Positions 20,338 to 30,051 of a DNA stretch of 42,496 nt are shown here, piece after piece. The translations under genes and the position numbers were made by a program. The notes under the pieces are model-generated. The model had not been told where the DNA came from and did no database searches. It worked only from the letters and a program-made list of their open reading frames with translations. The DNA is from Roseobacter sp. (GTDB lineage Bacteria; Pseudomonadota; Alphaproteobacteria; Rhodobacterales; Rhodobacteraceae): positions 1 through 42,496 of the forward strand of contig NZ_JAHEHZ010000010.1 in the NCBI RefSeq assembly GCF_024639605.1. Reading direction: 5' to 3'. Numbering within the stretch: the first letter of the stretch is position 1; each line of letters begins with the position of its first letter.

Positions 20338-20396
20338 ACCCCACCGTCCGGCACAGCTTCTGCGCCGTTCTCGTTAGGGTTGCATCATGTTCCAGG

Positions 20397-20421
20397 TGTT
20401 GCGCTTTGATTTTGCGCAACA
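20397..20421. promoter_or_regulatory. 8-bp inverted repeat TGTTGCGC-N9-GCGCAACA
   Basis: Arms 20397-20404 and 20414-20421 exact reverse complements; loop TTTGATTTT. Confidence 0.6.
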
Positions 20422-20553
20422 TCTTGCCGATAGCCCCGCTACCAGGCTCTCAACGCCTGATTGCACCCTACATTTTGTGGCAAATTTGCGTTTTTTGCGT
20501 GACCCTGGGGCCGGCAACGGATAAAGTCGTCAAGGAACAGGACCGGAAAAAAT

Positions 20554-20572
20554 ACCCGCGAATGCGGGTTTT
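20554..20572 (+). other. Terminator-like leader hairpin ACCCGC-GAAT-GCGGGT-TTT just upstream of ftsZ
   Basis: 6-bp stem, tetraloop, short T-run; ends ~20 nt before the ftsZ ATG. Confidence 0.5.
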
Positions 20573-20592
20573 CATCACAGGCGGATTTAACC

Positions 20593-22218
20593 ATGACACT
20601 TACTCTTTCGATGCCCGGACAGGCAGATCTTAAACCCCGTATCACCGTGTTTGGTGTGGGCGGTGCCGGCGGGAATGCCGTCAACAATATGATCGAGAAA
20701 GAGCTGGATGGTGTTGAATTCGTTGTCGCCAACACCGATGCCCAGGCGCTGCAGCAAGCACGCGCGGAAAACCGCGTGCAACTCGGCGTGAAAGTGACCG
20801 AAGGACTTGGCGCGGGGGCGCGCGCATCCGTCGGCGCCGCAGCCGCAGAGGAAAGCATCGAAGAGATCGTGGATCATCTGGCCGGCGCGCATATGTGCTT
20901 TATCACCGCCGGTATGGGGGGTGGCACCGGAACCGGCGCGGCGCCGATCATCGCTCAGGCCGCGCGTGAGCTGGGTGTTCTGACTGTCGGCGTCGTCACC
21001 AAGCCCTTCCAGTTTGAGGGCGCCAAGCGGATGCGCCAGGCCGAAGACGGTGTCGAGGCCCTGCAGAAGGTCGTCGATACGCTGATCATCATTCCCAACC
21101 AGAACCTGTTCCGTCTGGCCAATGAAAAAACCACCTTCACCGAAGCATTCTCGATGGCGGACGATGTGCTCTATCAGGGCGTCAAAGGTGTCACCGATCT
21201 GATGGTCCGGCCGGGCCTTATAAATCTCGATTTTGCCGATGTACGCGCCGTAATGGACGAAATGGGTAAGGCGATGATGGGCACCGGCGAAGCTGACGGC
21301 GAAGATCGTGCAGTTCAGGCGGCAGAAAAAGCCATCGCCAATCCGCTGCTGGATGAAATCAGCCTGCGCGGCGCCAAGGGCGTGCTTATCAATATCACGG
21401 GCGGGCATGACCTGACACTCTTCGAGCTCGATGAGGCGGCCAACCGGATCCGCGAAGAGGTGGACCCGGAAGCAAACATCATCGTCGGTTCCACACTCGA
21501 CACCGATATGGGCGGCCTGATGCGGGTCAGCGTTGTTGCCACCGGCATCGACGCCGCCGATGTGAATGCCGATATGCCGGTTCCGCGCCGGTCGCTTTCC
21601 GAACCGTTGCGCCAGCCTGCCGCGGTCGAAGAAGAAGTGGCGCCCGCCGCCGTGGCCGTCGAACCCGAACCGCAGCAGGAAGTCGCTCTGCGCGACACTG
21701 ACGAGCCGGGTCTCTTTGAAACCCTGGACGTTGAACAGGCCGCGGCCTCCGATATGGCCGAGGATATCTTTGCCGAGGACACGCAGCAGGCCGCTGACGA
21801 TCTGCCGCCGCCTGCGTATCAGCCCCAAGTCGCGGCGTTCGAGCCGCGCCGCGATGCGCCCGAAGCACAGGCCGAAGCATTTGTCGCACCGCGCGCTCCT
21901 GCCCCCGGCACGCCCTCACCGGAAGCTCTTGCCCGCCTGCGCGCGGCTGCCGAGAAGGCCGCACCGCAGACCGTTTCCGATCACCAGGCACGCGTTGCCC
22001 GCGAAGCTGCCCAACAGGGCGAACGCCCGCGCTTTGGGATAAACTCGCTGATCAACCGGATGACAGGTCACGGCGAAGGTGCCCCGCAGCCAGCGCCGCG
22101 CCAGCAACCAAAGGTTCAGCATCGCAGTGCCGCACCCGCTCCGATGCCTCAGGATCAGGTGGACCCCGATCAGGAACGCATCGAAATTCCGGCATTTCTG
22201 CGTCGCCAAGCGAACTGA
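20593..22218 (+). CDS. ftsZ: Cell division protein FtsZ
   Basis: [29 protein letters not shown] tubulin-like GTPase motifs; C-terminal [13 protein letters not shown] peptide. Confidence 0.98.
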   Translation: MTLTLSMPGQADLKPRITVFGVGGAGGNAVNNMIEKELDGVEFVVANTDAQALQQARAENRVQLGVKVTEGLGAGARASVGAAAAEESIEEIVDHLAGAHMCFITAGMGGGTGTGAAPIIAQAARELGVLTVGVVTKPFQFEGAKRMRQAEDGVEALQKVVDTLIIIPNQNLFRLANEKTTFTEAFSMADDVLYQGVKGVTDLMVRPGLINLDFADVRAVMDEMGKAMMGTGEADGEDRAVQAAEKAIANPLLDEISLRGAKGVLINITGGHDLTLFELDEAANRIREEVDPEANIIVGSTLDTDMGGLMRVSVVATGIDAADVNADMPVPRRSLSEPLRQPAAVEEEVAPAAVAVEPEPQQEVALRDTDEPGLFETLDVEQAAASDMAEDIFAEDTQQAADDLPPPAYQPQVAAFEPRRDAPEAQAEAFVAPRAPAPGTPSPEALARLRAAAEKAAPQTVSDHQARVAREAAQQGERPRFGINSLINRMTGHGEGAPQPAPRQQPKVQHRSAAPAPMPQDQVDPDQERIEIPAFLRRQAN

Positions 22219-22241
22219 AACCATCACGAATAACGAGAAGG

Positions 22242-22268
22242 GGGCTGCGGAAACGCAGCCCTTTTTTT
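22242..22268 (+). terminator. Rho-independent terminator after ftsZ
   Basis: GGGCTGCG-GAAA-CGCAGCCC stem (8 bp, GNRA loop) followed by 7 T. Confidence 0.93.
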
Positions 22269-22422
22269 ATTGTTATCAAGGATTTGGCATCGTGCAGGCG
22301 TCTTTGCGCCGAAATGTAACAGGAGTGTTTCAGTCGGTTGCAAAGATTGAGTTGGCTCCAGGGGCGTCAGCACCTAACTAGCTGTCAAGCGGGTGAAAAA
22401 CCTGTGGGATTGAGAGGTTACT

Positions 22423-23346
22423 GTGCAGACTACCATTAAATCGCCGGTCAGTTTTACGGGCCGCGGATTGCATTCCGGTCAAAAAGCCACGCTGACCATC
22501 CGGCCGGCAACTGCCGAGCACGGCATCTGGTTTGCACGGACCGACGTGGCCGTGGGTGACCGTATGGTGCCCGCGCGCTGGGACGCTGTTCTGCGATCAC
22601 CGCTTTGCACGCGCATCGAAAACAGTTCCGGTCTTCAGGTCTCTACTGTCGAGCATGTGATGGCGGCGCTTGCCGGCTGTGGCGTGCACAACGCGCTTGT
22701 CGAGATCGACGGTCCCGAAGTGCCGATCCTTGATGGCTCTGCCGCTCCCTTCGTACGCGGCATCATGCAGCGCGGTCTGCGTGACCTGCATGCGCCGGTA
22801 CGCGCTTTTGAAATCATGAAAGAAATTACCGTGACCGACGGCGAGGCCTCCGCAACGCTGGCCCCGGCGGAGACGTTGATTATCGATTTTGAGATCGACT
22901 TCGAAGACCGCGCCATCGGTCATCAGCGCAAATCGCTCGTGATGAACAACGGCAGCTTTGCCCGCGAGCTTTGCGACAGCCGCACCTTCTGCCGTCAGGC
23001 GGATGTGGATGCGATGCTCTCCAGTGGTCTGGCGCTTGGCGGCAACCCAGGCGAGAACGCGGTCGTCTTCGACGGCGACCAGGTGCTGAGCCCGGGCGGT
23101 CTGCGTCACAGTGACGAACCTGTACGCCACAAAATGCTGGACGCTCTGGGCGATCTGGCGATGGCGGGTGCGCCGCTGATCGGTCACTATACCGGTGTGC
23201 GTGCAGGCCATTCGCTGACCAACACGTTGTTGCGCAAGGTTTTTGCGACACCGGGTGCTGTACGCATGATCGTCTGTGATGAAGATACCGCAGCGCGTCT
23301 TCCGGGTTACGGACTGGTCTGGGATGAAATTCCCGCAGTTGCCTGA
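22423..23346 (+). CDS. lpxC: UDP-3-O-acyl-N-acetylglucosamine deacetylase
   Basis: QTTIKSPVSFTGRGLHSG, STVEHVMAAL, LDGSAAPFV, KMLDALGDLAMAG..GHYTGVRAGHSLTN motifs; GTG start. Confidence 0.95.
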   Translation: MQTTIKSPVSFTGRGLHSGQKATLTIRPATAEHGIWFARTDVAVGDRMVPARWDAVLRSPLCTRIENSSGLQVSTVEHVMAALAGCGVHNALVEIDGPEVPILDGSAAPFVRGIMQRGLRDLHAPVRAFEIMKEITVTDGEASATLAPAETLIIDFEIDFEDRAIGHQRKSLVMNNGSFARELCDSRTFCRQADVDAMLSSGLALGGNPGENAVVFDGDQVLSPGGLRHSDEPVRHKMLDALGDLAMAGAPLIGHYTGVRAGHSLTNTLLRKVFATPGAVRMIVCDEDTAARLPGYGLVWDEIPAVA

Positions 23347-23388
23347 AGGGCAGGCTGCTTTTAACATCACAAACAATGTATTAGGTGC

Positions 23389-23413
23389 AAAGGGCGTTTT
23401 GCGCGCCTTTTTT
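23389..23413 (+). terminator. Probable Rho-independent terminator after lpxC
   Basis: AAAGGGCG...CGC(G)CCTTTTTT imperfect hairpin with bulge, then T-run. Confidence 0.6.
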
Positions 23414-23466
23414 CTGTGCTACGACACACCTGAATGCGCATGGATACGGCGCCCCGGGGGAAACGG

Positions 23467-24348
23467 ATGAGGAAAGCCGGCATGGGAATGATCAGATCGC
23501 GTCACGGAGTGATCGGCGCGCTGCTCGTTGGTGTGGCACTTGGCGGCTGTGCCGAAGACAGTGGCCGGACCACCGGCAGCTTCTTCAACCCGCAGGAAAT
23601 TCCACTGGAAACCTATTCTGCTGAGCAGATTTTTGAACGCGGGGAGTTTGAGCTGAGCCGGTCGCAGCCGGATGAGGCCGCGTTTTACTTTTCCGAAATC
23701 GAGCGCCTTTACCCGTATTCGGACTGGGCCCGACGTGCGCTGATTATGCAGGCCTTTGCCTATCACTCTGGCGAAGACTATCCCAACAGCCGGTCCGCCG
23801 CGCAGCGTTTCATTGATTTTTACCCTGACGACGATGATGCGGCCTATGCGCAGTACCTCCTCGCGCTGAGCTATTACGATCAGATCGACGAAGTCGGTCG
23901 GGATCAGGGGCTGACCTTTCAGGCGCTGCAGTCCCTGCGCGAGGTGATCGAGCGCTATCCCGAGAGTGACTACTCACGCTCGGCCATCCTCAAATTTGAT
24001 CTCGCCTTTGACCATCTTGCGGCCAAGGAAATGGAGATCGGGCGCTATTACCTGCGTCGTGAGCATTACTCTGCTGCGATCAACCGGTTCCGCGTCGTGG
24101 TTGAGGATTTTCAGACCACCACACAGACACCTGAAGCCCTGCACCGCCTTGTCGAGGCCTATCTCTCGCTTGGCCTTACAGATCAGGCACGGACAGCAGG
24201 CGCCATTCTGGGGTACAACTATCGCTCGACCTCGTGGTACGAGGACAGCTATGCGCTGCTCACCGGGCAGGGGCTTACCCTGGAAGCGGCCGGTGACGGA
24301 TGGCTGCGGCAGGTCTATCGCCAGACCATCAAAGGGAACTGGCTCTGA
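23467..24348 (+). CDS. bamD: Outer membrane assembly lipoprotein BamD (ComL)
   Basis: Signal peptide with GVALGGC lipobox; TPR-like repeats (YSAEQIFERGEFELSRSQPDEAAFYFSEIERLYPYSDWA); start among several Met uncertain. Confidence 0.88.
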   Translation: MRKAGMGMIRSRHGVIGALLVGVALGGCAEDSGRTTGSFFNPQEIPLETYSAEQIFERGEFELSRSQPDEAAFYFSEIERLYPYSDWARRALIMQAFAYHSGEDYPNSRSAAQRFIDFYPDDDDAAYAQYLLALSYYDQIDEVGRDQGLTFQALQSLREVIERYPESDYSRSAILKFDLAFDHLAAKEMEIGRYYLRREHYSAAINRFRVVVEDFQTTTQTPEALHRLVEAYLSLGLTDQARTAGAILGYNYRSTSWYEDSYALLTGQGLTLEAAGDGWLRQVYRQTIKGNWL

Positions 24349-24379
24349 CCCGGCCACCGCCAGAGGACCGATAACGCCG

Positions 24380-26044
24380 ATGCTGCGCGGACTGGACATC
24401 GCCGACATGCTCATCATCGACCGGCTGGAACTGGCGTTTCAGCCCGGTCTGAATGTGCTCACCGGGGAGACCGGAGCAGGCAAATCCATCCTTCTGGATT
24501 CGCTGGGTTTTGTGCTGGGCTGGCGCGGCCGGGCGGATCTGGTGCGGCAGGGGGCGGAGCAGGGCGAGGTAACGGCCTGGTTCGATCTCACGCCCGGTCA
24601 TCCGGCCCGTACGGTGCTCCGTGACGCGGGCCTGCCGGACGGGGATGAGCTGATCCTGCGGCGCATAAACAGCCGCGACGGGCGTAAAACCGCATGGGTC
24701 AATGACCGCCGTTGTTCCGGTGAAGTGCTAAGGCAACTCTCGGACACACTCGTGGAACTGCATGGCCAGCATGATGACCGGGGGCTTCTGAACCCGCGTG
24801 GTCACCGGGTCATCCTGGACGAATTTGGCGGGCTGGAGGCGCAGCGCGCAGCGGTCCGGGCGGCATGGAACACGCGCGGACAGGCCACCAAAGCGCTGAA
24901 GTCGGCTGAGGCCGCGATGGCCGTCATTCGCGAAGAAGAGGATTATCTCCGGCACGCGGTGGCGGAGCTGGATGCACTGGCACCGGAGCCCGGTGAAGAG
25001 GCCAGCCTCGATGTAAAGCGGCGTCTGATGCAGGGCGCGGAAAAGATCCGCAACGATGTTGTGCGCGCGCATGAGCTTTTGGGGGCGCAGGGGGCTGAAG
25101 CAGCGCTTGGTGAGGCGATGCGCTGGCTTGATGGTGCGGCAACGCATGCTGAAGGGCGGCTGGAGGCGCCGATGGCGGCACTGTCCCGCGCGATGTCCGA
25201 ACTGGGTGAGGCGCTCGACGGCATCGGTGACGCCGTTCAGGACTTATCCTTTGACCCCAATGATCTGGAGAACACAGAAGAGCGCCTTTTTGCCATTCGC
25301 GGCCTCGCCCGGAAGCACGATATACTGGCGGATGATCTTGCTGTATTCGGCGATACCCTGCGTGAAAAGCTGAATGCCCTTGATGCCGGGGATGCTGATC
25401 TCTCAAAGCTCCGGCAGGCGCTCGACAAGGCCGAGGCGGAATACAGGGACACAGCGGCGCATCTGAGCGAGGCCCGCAAGTCAGCGGCAACGTCACTTGA
25501 TAAGGCCGTCAGTGCAGAGCTCGCACCGCTGAAGATGGAGCGCGCGGTTTTCACGACACAGATCACGCCTGATGCGCCCGGTCCCGAGGGCCATGATGCG
25601 GTGGCGTTCAGCGTCGCCACCAACCCCGGCGCGCCCTCAGGGCCGCTCAACCGGATCGCCTCGGGCGGTGAACTCAGCCGGTTTTTGCTGGCCCTCAAAG
25701 TGTGCCTGACGCGTGGACAGACCGGCCTGACCATGATTTTTGACGAGATCGATCGCGGTGTCGGCGGCGCAACTGCGGATGCGGTGGGGCGTCGCCTGTC
25801 AGCGCTGGCAGCGGACGGCCAGGTGCTGGTCGTGACCCACTCCCCTCAGGTGGCAGCCCTTGGCACGCATCACTGGCGCGTGGAAAAGCAGGTCTCGCGC
25901 GGCATGACCACCTCGACAGTTGTCCCGCTGCCCGGCGACGACCGCATAGACGAGATTGCCCGGATGCTGTCGGGTGACACCATTACCGATGAAGCCCGTG
26001 CGGCCGCGAGGTCATTGCTCGCTGTTCAGGGGTGCAGCGGATGA
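24380..26044 (+). CDS. recN: DNA repair protein RecN
   Basis: MLIIDRLELAFQPGLNVLTGETGAGKSILLDSLGFVLG Walker A; RIASGGELSRFLLALK signature; MIFDEIDRGVGG Walker B; start corrected from longer ORF. Confidence 0.95.
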   Translation: MLRGLDIADMLIIDRLELAFQPGLNVLTGETGAGKSILLDSLGFVLGWRGRADLVRQGAEQGEVTAWFDLTPGHPARTVLRDAGLPDGDELILRRINSRDGRKTAWVNDRRCSGEVLRQLSDTLVELHGQHDDRGLLNPRGHRVILDEFGGLEAQRAAVRAAWNTRGQATKALKSAEAAMAVIREEEDYLRHAVAELDALAPEPGEEASLDVKRRLMQGAEKIRNDVVRAHELLGAQGAEAALGEAMRWLDGAATHAEGRLEAPMAALSRAMSELGEALDGIGDAVQDLSFDPNDLENTEERLFAIRGLARKHDILADDLAVFGDTLREKLNALDAGDADLSKLRQALDKAEAEYRDTAAHLSEARKSAATSLDKAVSAELAPLKMERAVFTTQITPDAPGPEGHDAVAFSVATNPGAPSGPLNRIASGGELSRFLLALKVCLTRGQTGLTMIFDEIDRGVGGATADAVGRRLSALAADGQVLVVTHSPQVAALGTHHWRVEKQVSRGMTTSTVVPLPGDDRIDEIARMLSGDTITDEARAAARSLLAVQGCSG

Positions 26045-26101
26045 TCAGGCACCGGTGTGCGCCTCTCGTTGAAAATCCGCAATCCCCCGGGCGGGCAACG
26101 G

Positions 26102-27787
26102 ATGCCTGACAACGACCGATCCTACATTTCACGACAACTGGACATGGCGGTCAGCTCCTGTCGCGACGGTCTCGTTCACATCCGCAAGCACGGGCCGGGT
26201 CAGGTTCAGTTCTGGTTTATCGCACTGGCGGTCGGTATCGTGGCCGGGTTCGCTGCGATCTTTTTCCGAAAGGGTGTCAACAGCTTACAAACCTTTCTTT
26301 ACGGAACCGAGGACGTGCGCCTGCTGCACAGTTTTGCGCAGTCTTTGCCGTGGTATATGATCCTGATCATCCCGATCTGCGGCGGGCTGGTGGTCGGTCT
26401 GATACTGCACAATTTTACCCGTGATGCACGCGCACGCTCAGTGGCGGATGTTATTCATGGCGCCGCGATGCACGACGGGCGGGTCGAGACGCGGGCCGGT
26501 CTGGCATCTGCCCTGGCCTCGATGATCACGCTGGGCACCGGCGGGTCGAGTGGCAGGGAAGGGCCGGTAGTGCACCTTGCGGCCGTGATCTCCACTTGGG
26601 TCAACCGCCGCATGCATGCAGACGGGATCACCGGGCGCGATCTGCTGGGCTGTGCCGTGGCGGCGGCGGTTTCTGCGAGTTTCAACGCGCCGATTGCCGG
26701 TGCGCTTTTTGCGCTTGAGGTGGTACTGCGCCACTTTGCCGTACATGCCTTTGCCCCGATTGTCATTGCGAGTGCAGCCGGCACGGTCATCAACCGCCTT
26801 GAGTTCGGCGGCGTGACCGAGTTCACGCTGACCACCGTGAACGAAGTGCAGTTTTACCAGGAGATGCCGGCCTATCTCCTGCTCGGACTGGTTTGCGGAC
26901 TGGTGGCTGTGGCTCTGATGAAAGCAATTTTCTGGGCGGATGATTTCGGTAATCACATTCAGGAACGCACCGGTCTGCCGCGCTGGCTGCGCCCGGCGGT
27001 TGCCGGTGCACTGCTCGGCGGCATCGCCATCTGGTATCCGCATATCATCGGCGTCGGGTATGAAACGACGTTCCTCGCTATGGACGGCCAGCTTTTCCTG
27101 CGGGATGCGATTGTCTTTGCGGTGATCAAAACCATTGCTGTGGCGGTGACCATGGCGGGGCGCATGGGCGGCGGGGTATTCTCGCCATCGCTGATGATCG
27201 GCGCGCTGACGGGCCTGAGCTTCGGGCTGATTGCCACCAGCGTTTTCCCCGAAGTTTCCGGATCTATTTCGCTCTATGCGCTCGCCGGGACGGGGGCTGT
27301 GGCGGCTGCCGTGCTGGGCGCGCCGATCTCAACAACGCTGATTGTATTTGAACTGACGGGCGACTGGCAGACCGGGCTGGCGGTCATGGTGGCGGTGTCG
27401 ATGTCGACCGCTCTGGCCTCAAAAATTGTGGACCGCAGTTTCTTTCTCAGCCAGCTTGAACGGCGGAATATCCACCTTGCCGCAGGGCCGCAGGCCTATC
27501 TGCTGGCCATGTTCCGGGTGAACGGAGTGATGCGCCCGCCCGACCATCCGCGTGCCGCCAGTGAAGAAGTCTGCTGGGACATGATCGGCGACGGGGTTTA
27601 TGTCGACGCGACGGCCACGCTCGAAGCTGCAATGCCGCTTTTTGAAGCCGGTGTGCAGTTTATTCCGGTGGTGTCCCTGAATAAAAACGCGGCACCGCCT
27701 GAGTTACTTGGCGCGCTCTTCCATGTGGATGCGCTCAAGGCTTACAACCGGGCTCTTGCGGCGACGGCGGCTGAAGAACACTCGTGA
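26102..27787 (+). CDS. CLC-family chloride channel/transporter
   Basis: GSSGREGPVVHLAA selectivity-filter motif, ~10 TM segments, C-terminal extension. Confidence 0.9.
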   Translation: MPDNDRSYISRQLDMAVSSCRDGLVHIRKHGPGQVQFWFIALAVGIVAGFAAIFFRKGVNSLQTFLYGTEDVRLLHSFAQSLPWYMILIIPICGGLVVGLILHNFTRDARARSVADVIHGAAMHDGRVETRAGLASALASMITLGTGGSSGREGPVVHLAAVISTWVNRRMHADGITGRDLLGCAVAAAVSASFNAPIAGALFALEVVLRHFAVHAFAPIVIASAAGTVINRLEFGGVTEFTLTTVNEVQFYQEMPAYLLLGLVCGLVAVALMKAIFWADDFGNHIQERTGLPRWLRPAVAGALLGGIAIWYPHIIGVGYETTFLAMDGQLFLRDAIVFAVIKTIAVAVTMAGRMGGGVFSPSLMIGALTGLSFGLIATSVFPEVSGSISLYALAGTGAVAAAVLGAPISTTLIVFELTGDWQTGLAVMVAVSMSTALASKIVDRSFFLSQLERRNIHLAAGPQAYLLAMFRVNGVMRPPDHPRAASEEVCWDMIGDGVYVDATATLEAAMPLFEAGVQFIPVVSLNKNAAPPELLGALFHVDALKAYNRALAATAAEEHS

Positions 27788-28132
27788 TCAGATCTCTTCG
27801 ACTGTCACATCGCCGGTAGTATAAAAGGCCAGGTGGTCTTTGATGCGCGCAACGCCCTCTTTGGGTGCTTCATAAGACCAGGCGACATCTTTCAGCGTGG
27901 TGCTTTTGGTTACAACCGAGAAATATGTGGCGTCGCCTTTGTGCGGGCAGTTGGTGGATTTGTCAGTCTGGTCAAGAAATGCCATAGCGATGTCGCCGCG
28001 CGGAAAATAGATCACCGGCGGGTAGTCGCCCTCTACCAGTTCGAGGGCATCGCTGCTCTCTCCCAGAACGGCGCCACCGGCCCTGACAGACCACGTGCCC
28101 GCAGATTTCCGTACGGTGATATGATCGGCCAT
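27788..28132 (-). CDS. DUF427 domain-containing protein
   Basis: VYYFPRGDI-like VIYFPRGDIAMAFL, CPHKGDATYFSV motif; start set to MADHITVRKSAGTW. Confidence 0.85.
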   Translation of the reverse strand: MADHITVRKSAGTWSVRAGGAVLGESSDALELVEGDYPPVIYFPRGDIAMAFLDQTDKSTNCPHKGDATYFSVVTKSTTLKDVAWSYEAPKEGVARIKDHLAFYTTGDVTVEEI

Positions 28133-28208
28133 GTCAGGTCTCCTCCCCTTTGTATTGTAACGATATTCTGTCGTTGGTGCGCGGCAGAATGATTTGTGTG
28201 TCCGCAGT

Positions 28209-29999
28209 CTAGAGCGGCGCGGTGGCCGCATCCAACCATGTTTTTGCATCCGGGGATACCCGGGGGCCGATCTTTTCTGCCACTGCCGCATGGTAAGTGT
28301 TCAGCCAGTCGCGTTCTTCCGTACTCAGCATCTCCCGCACTACCAGGCGCCGGTCCACAGGCACCCATGTCAGTGTCCGCCAGTCCAGCATGTTGCGATG
28401 GTCGTCGCCGCCCGGCAGATCAGGCGCATCCCGGGCCACGATCAGGTTTTCGATACGGATACCGAATGCGCCTTCGCGGTAATATCCCGGCTCATTCGAC
28501 AGGATCATCCCGGCCTCAATCGGCACGTGATTGATCCGGCTGAGGCGCTGCGGGCCTTCGTGCACAGACAGATAGGCACCGACGCCGTGCCCGAGACCGT
28601 GGTCAAAATCCTGCCCCGCAAGCCATAGCGGCATGCGTCCGATGGCCTCGATATCACGGCCGGCAAGACCCTGCGGCCAGCGCAGGCGGCTCATGGCGAT
28701 CATGCCCTGCAGCACCCGTGTAAAGGCCTCGCGGGCCTCTTCGGGCACCTCACCGATTGCGATTGTGCGGGTGATATCGGTCGTGCCGTCGAGGTACTGC
28801 CCGCCGCTGTCGAGCACCAGCAGATGGCCGTCTTCAAGCGTGGCATCGGTCTCTTCGGTGACACGGTAATGCATGATCGCGCCATGCGGACCGGTGCCGG
28901 CAATGGTTTCAAAGCTGATGTCCTGCAGCGCGTTGTCATTGCGCCGAAGGGCCTCAAGGCGGCTGACCACCTGCGTTTCGCTGAGGCTGCCTGCGGGCTG
29001 CGCATCAAGCCAGGCCAGAAGTTCTACGACGGCCGCGCCATCGCGCAGGTGTGCGGCCGCCGCTCCGGCGATTTCAGCCTCGTTCTTACGGGCTTTGGGC
29101 AGGGCGCAGGGCTCATCGCCCCAGACCACTCTGTCGCCGAGAAGTTCAGAGACCGCCACGGGGACGGTGCTTTTGTCCAGCCTGACAAGTCCGTCCAGTC
29201 CGGCGACAAAGCTTTCGAAATCATCGGGATCCTGAACACTGACTTCCGGGCCGAAATGCTCCATCAGCCCGTCGAGTTTTTCCGCCGCCATGAACAGGGC
29301 CACATGTCCGTTGTCGTGCAGCACGGCAAACCCCTGGGCGATGGGATTGCGCGGAATGTCCGAGCCGCGAATGTTCAGCAACCAACACAGGGAATCGGGC
29401 AAGGTGATCACGGCAGAGCGGTGACCGGCATCGCGCAGGTCATCTGCAAGGCGCGCGCGTTTGTCAGCATGGCTTTCCCCGGCGAATTCCATCGGATGGA
29501 CACGGACCGGCGCGCGCGGCGGAGCCGGCTGATCGTCCCAGACACGATCCACCATGTTCTCGCAGGCCCGCGTGTCGATACCACTGCCTTTGAGAGCACG
29601 CTCAAGGGTTTCGATCTGCCCGGGGGTGTGCAGCCAGGGATCAAATCCGACCGTGCCACCATCGGGCAACTGCTCCGCAAGCCACGTTCCCAGAGTAACT
29701 TCGGGCCAGGGCACTGGCGTGAACTCAGCCGCGACCTGGGATTTCACCTGTGTCCGGTACCGGCCGTCGATAAACACGCCCGCACTTCCGGTCAGGACGG
29801 CACAAAAGCCCGCCGATCCGGTAAATCCGGTCAGCCAGGCAAGCCGCTCGTCATGCGCGGAGACGTACTCGCCCTGATGCGCGTCCGCGCGTGGCACAAG
29901 AAAGCCGTCCAGCCCTTCAGCTGCCAGAACCTCGCGCAAAGCGGCAAGGCGGGGCGGGCCCTGTTCGGGCCGTGCTGTGACTTTGAATGACTGAAACAT
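28209..29999 (-). CDS. Xaa-Pro aminopeptidase (M24 family)
   Basis: LDSGGQYLDGTTDITRT, GHGVGAYLSVHEGP, SNEPGYYREGAFGIRIENL metal-ligand motifs. Confidence 0.93.
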   Translation of the reverse strand: MFQSFKVTARPEQGPPRLAALREVLAAEGLDGFLVPRADAHQGEYVSAHDERLAWLTGFTGSAGFCAVLTGSAGVFIDGRYRTQVKSQVAAEFTPVPWPEVTLGTWLAEQLPDGGTVGFDPWLHTPGQIETLERALKGSGIDTRACENMVDRVWDDQPAPPRAPVRVHPMEFAGESHADKRARLADDLRDAGHRSAVITLPDSLCWLLNIRGSDIPRNPIAQGFAVLHDNGHVALFMAAEKLDGLMEHFGPEVSVQDPDDFESFVAGLDGLVRLDKSTVPVAVSELLGDRVVWGDEPCALPKARKNEAEIAGAAAAHLRDGAAVVELLAWLDAQPAGSLSETQVVSRLEALRRNDNALQDISFETIAGTGPHGAIMHYRVTEETDATLEDGHLLVLDSGGQYLDGTTDITRTIAIGEVPEEAREAFTRVLQGMIAMSRLRWPQGLAGRDIEAIGRMPLWLAGQDFDHGLGHGVGAYLSVHEGPQRLSRINHVPIEAGMILSNEPGYYREGAFGIRIENLIVARDAPDLPGGDDHRNMLDWRTLTWVPVDRRLVVREMLSTEERDWLNTYHAAVAEKIGPRVSPDAKTWLDAATAPL

Positions 30000-30051
30000 G
30001 GATCCCCCGGTTTCTTTGGCTGAACTACTCCCGCCGGAGGCAGGTATCACT

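Noticed and set aside
20587-20594. TTAACCAT half-site overlapping the ftsZ ATG
   Set aside because: Only a single CtrA-type half-site, no partner TTAA at 7-nt spacing; overlap with start codon may be coincidental
20587-21828. 413-aa minus-strand ORF opposite ftsZ
   Set aside because: Shadow ORF of a highly conserved gene; no recognisable domain
28824-29990. 388-aa plus-strand ORF opposite the Xaa-Pro aminopeptidase
   Set aside because: Mirror frame of a clearly conserved M24 peptidase
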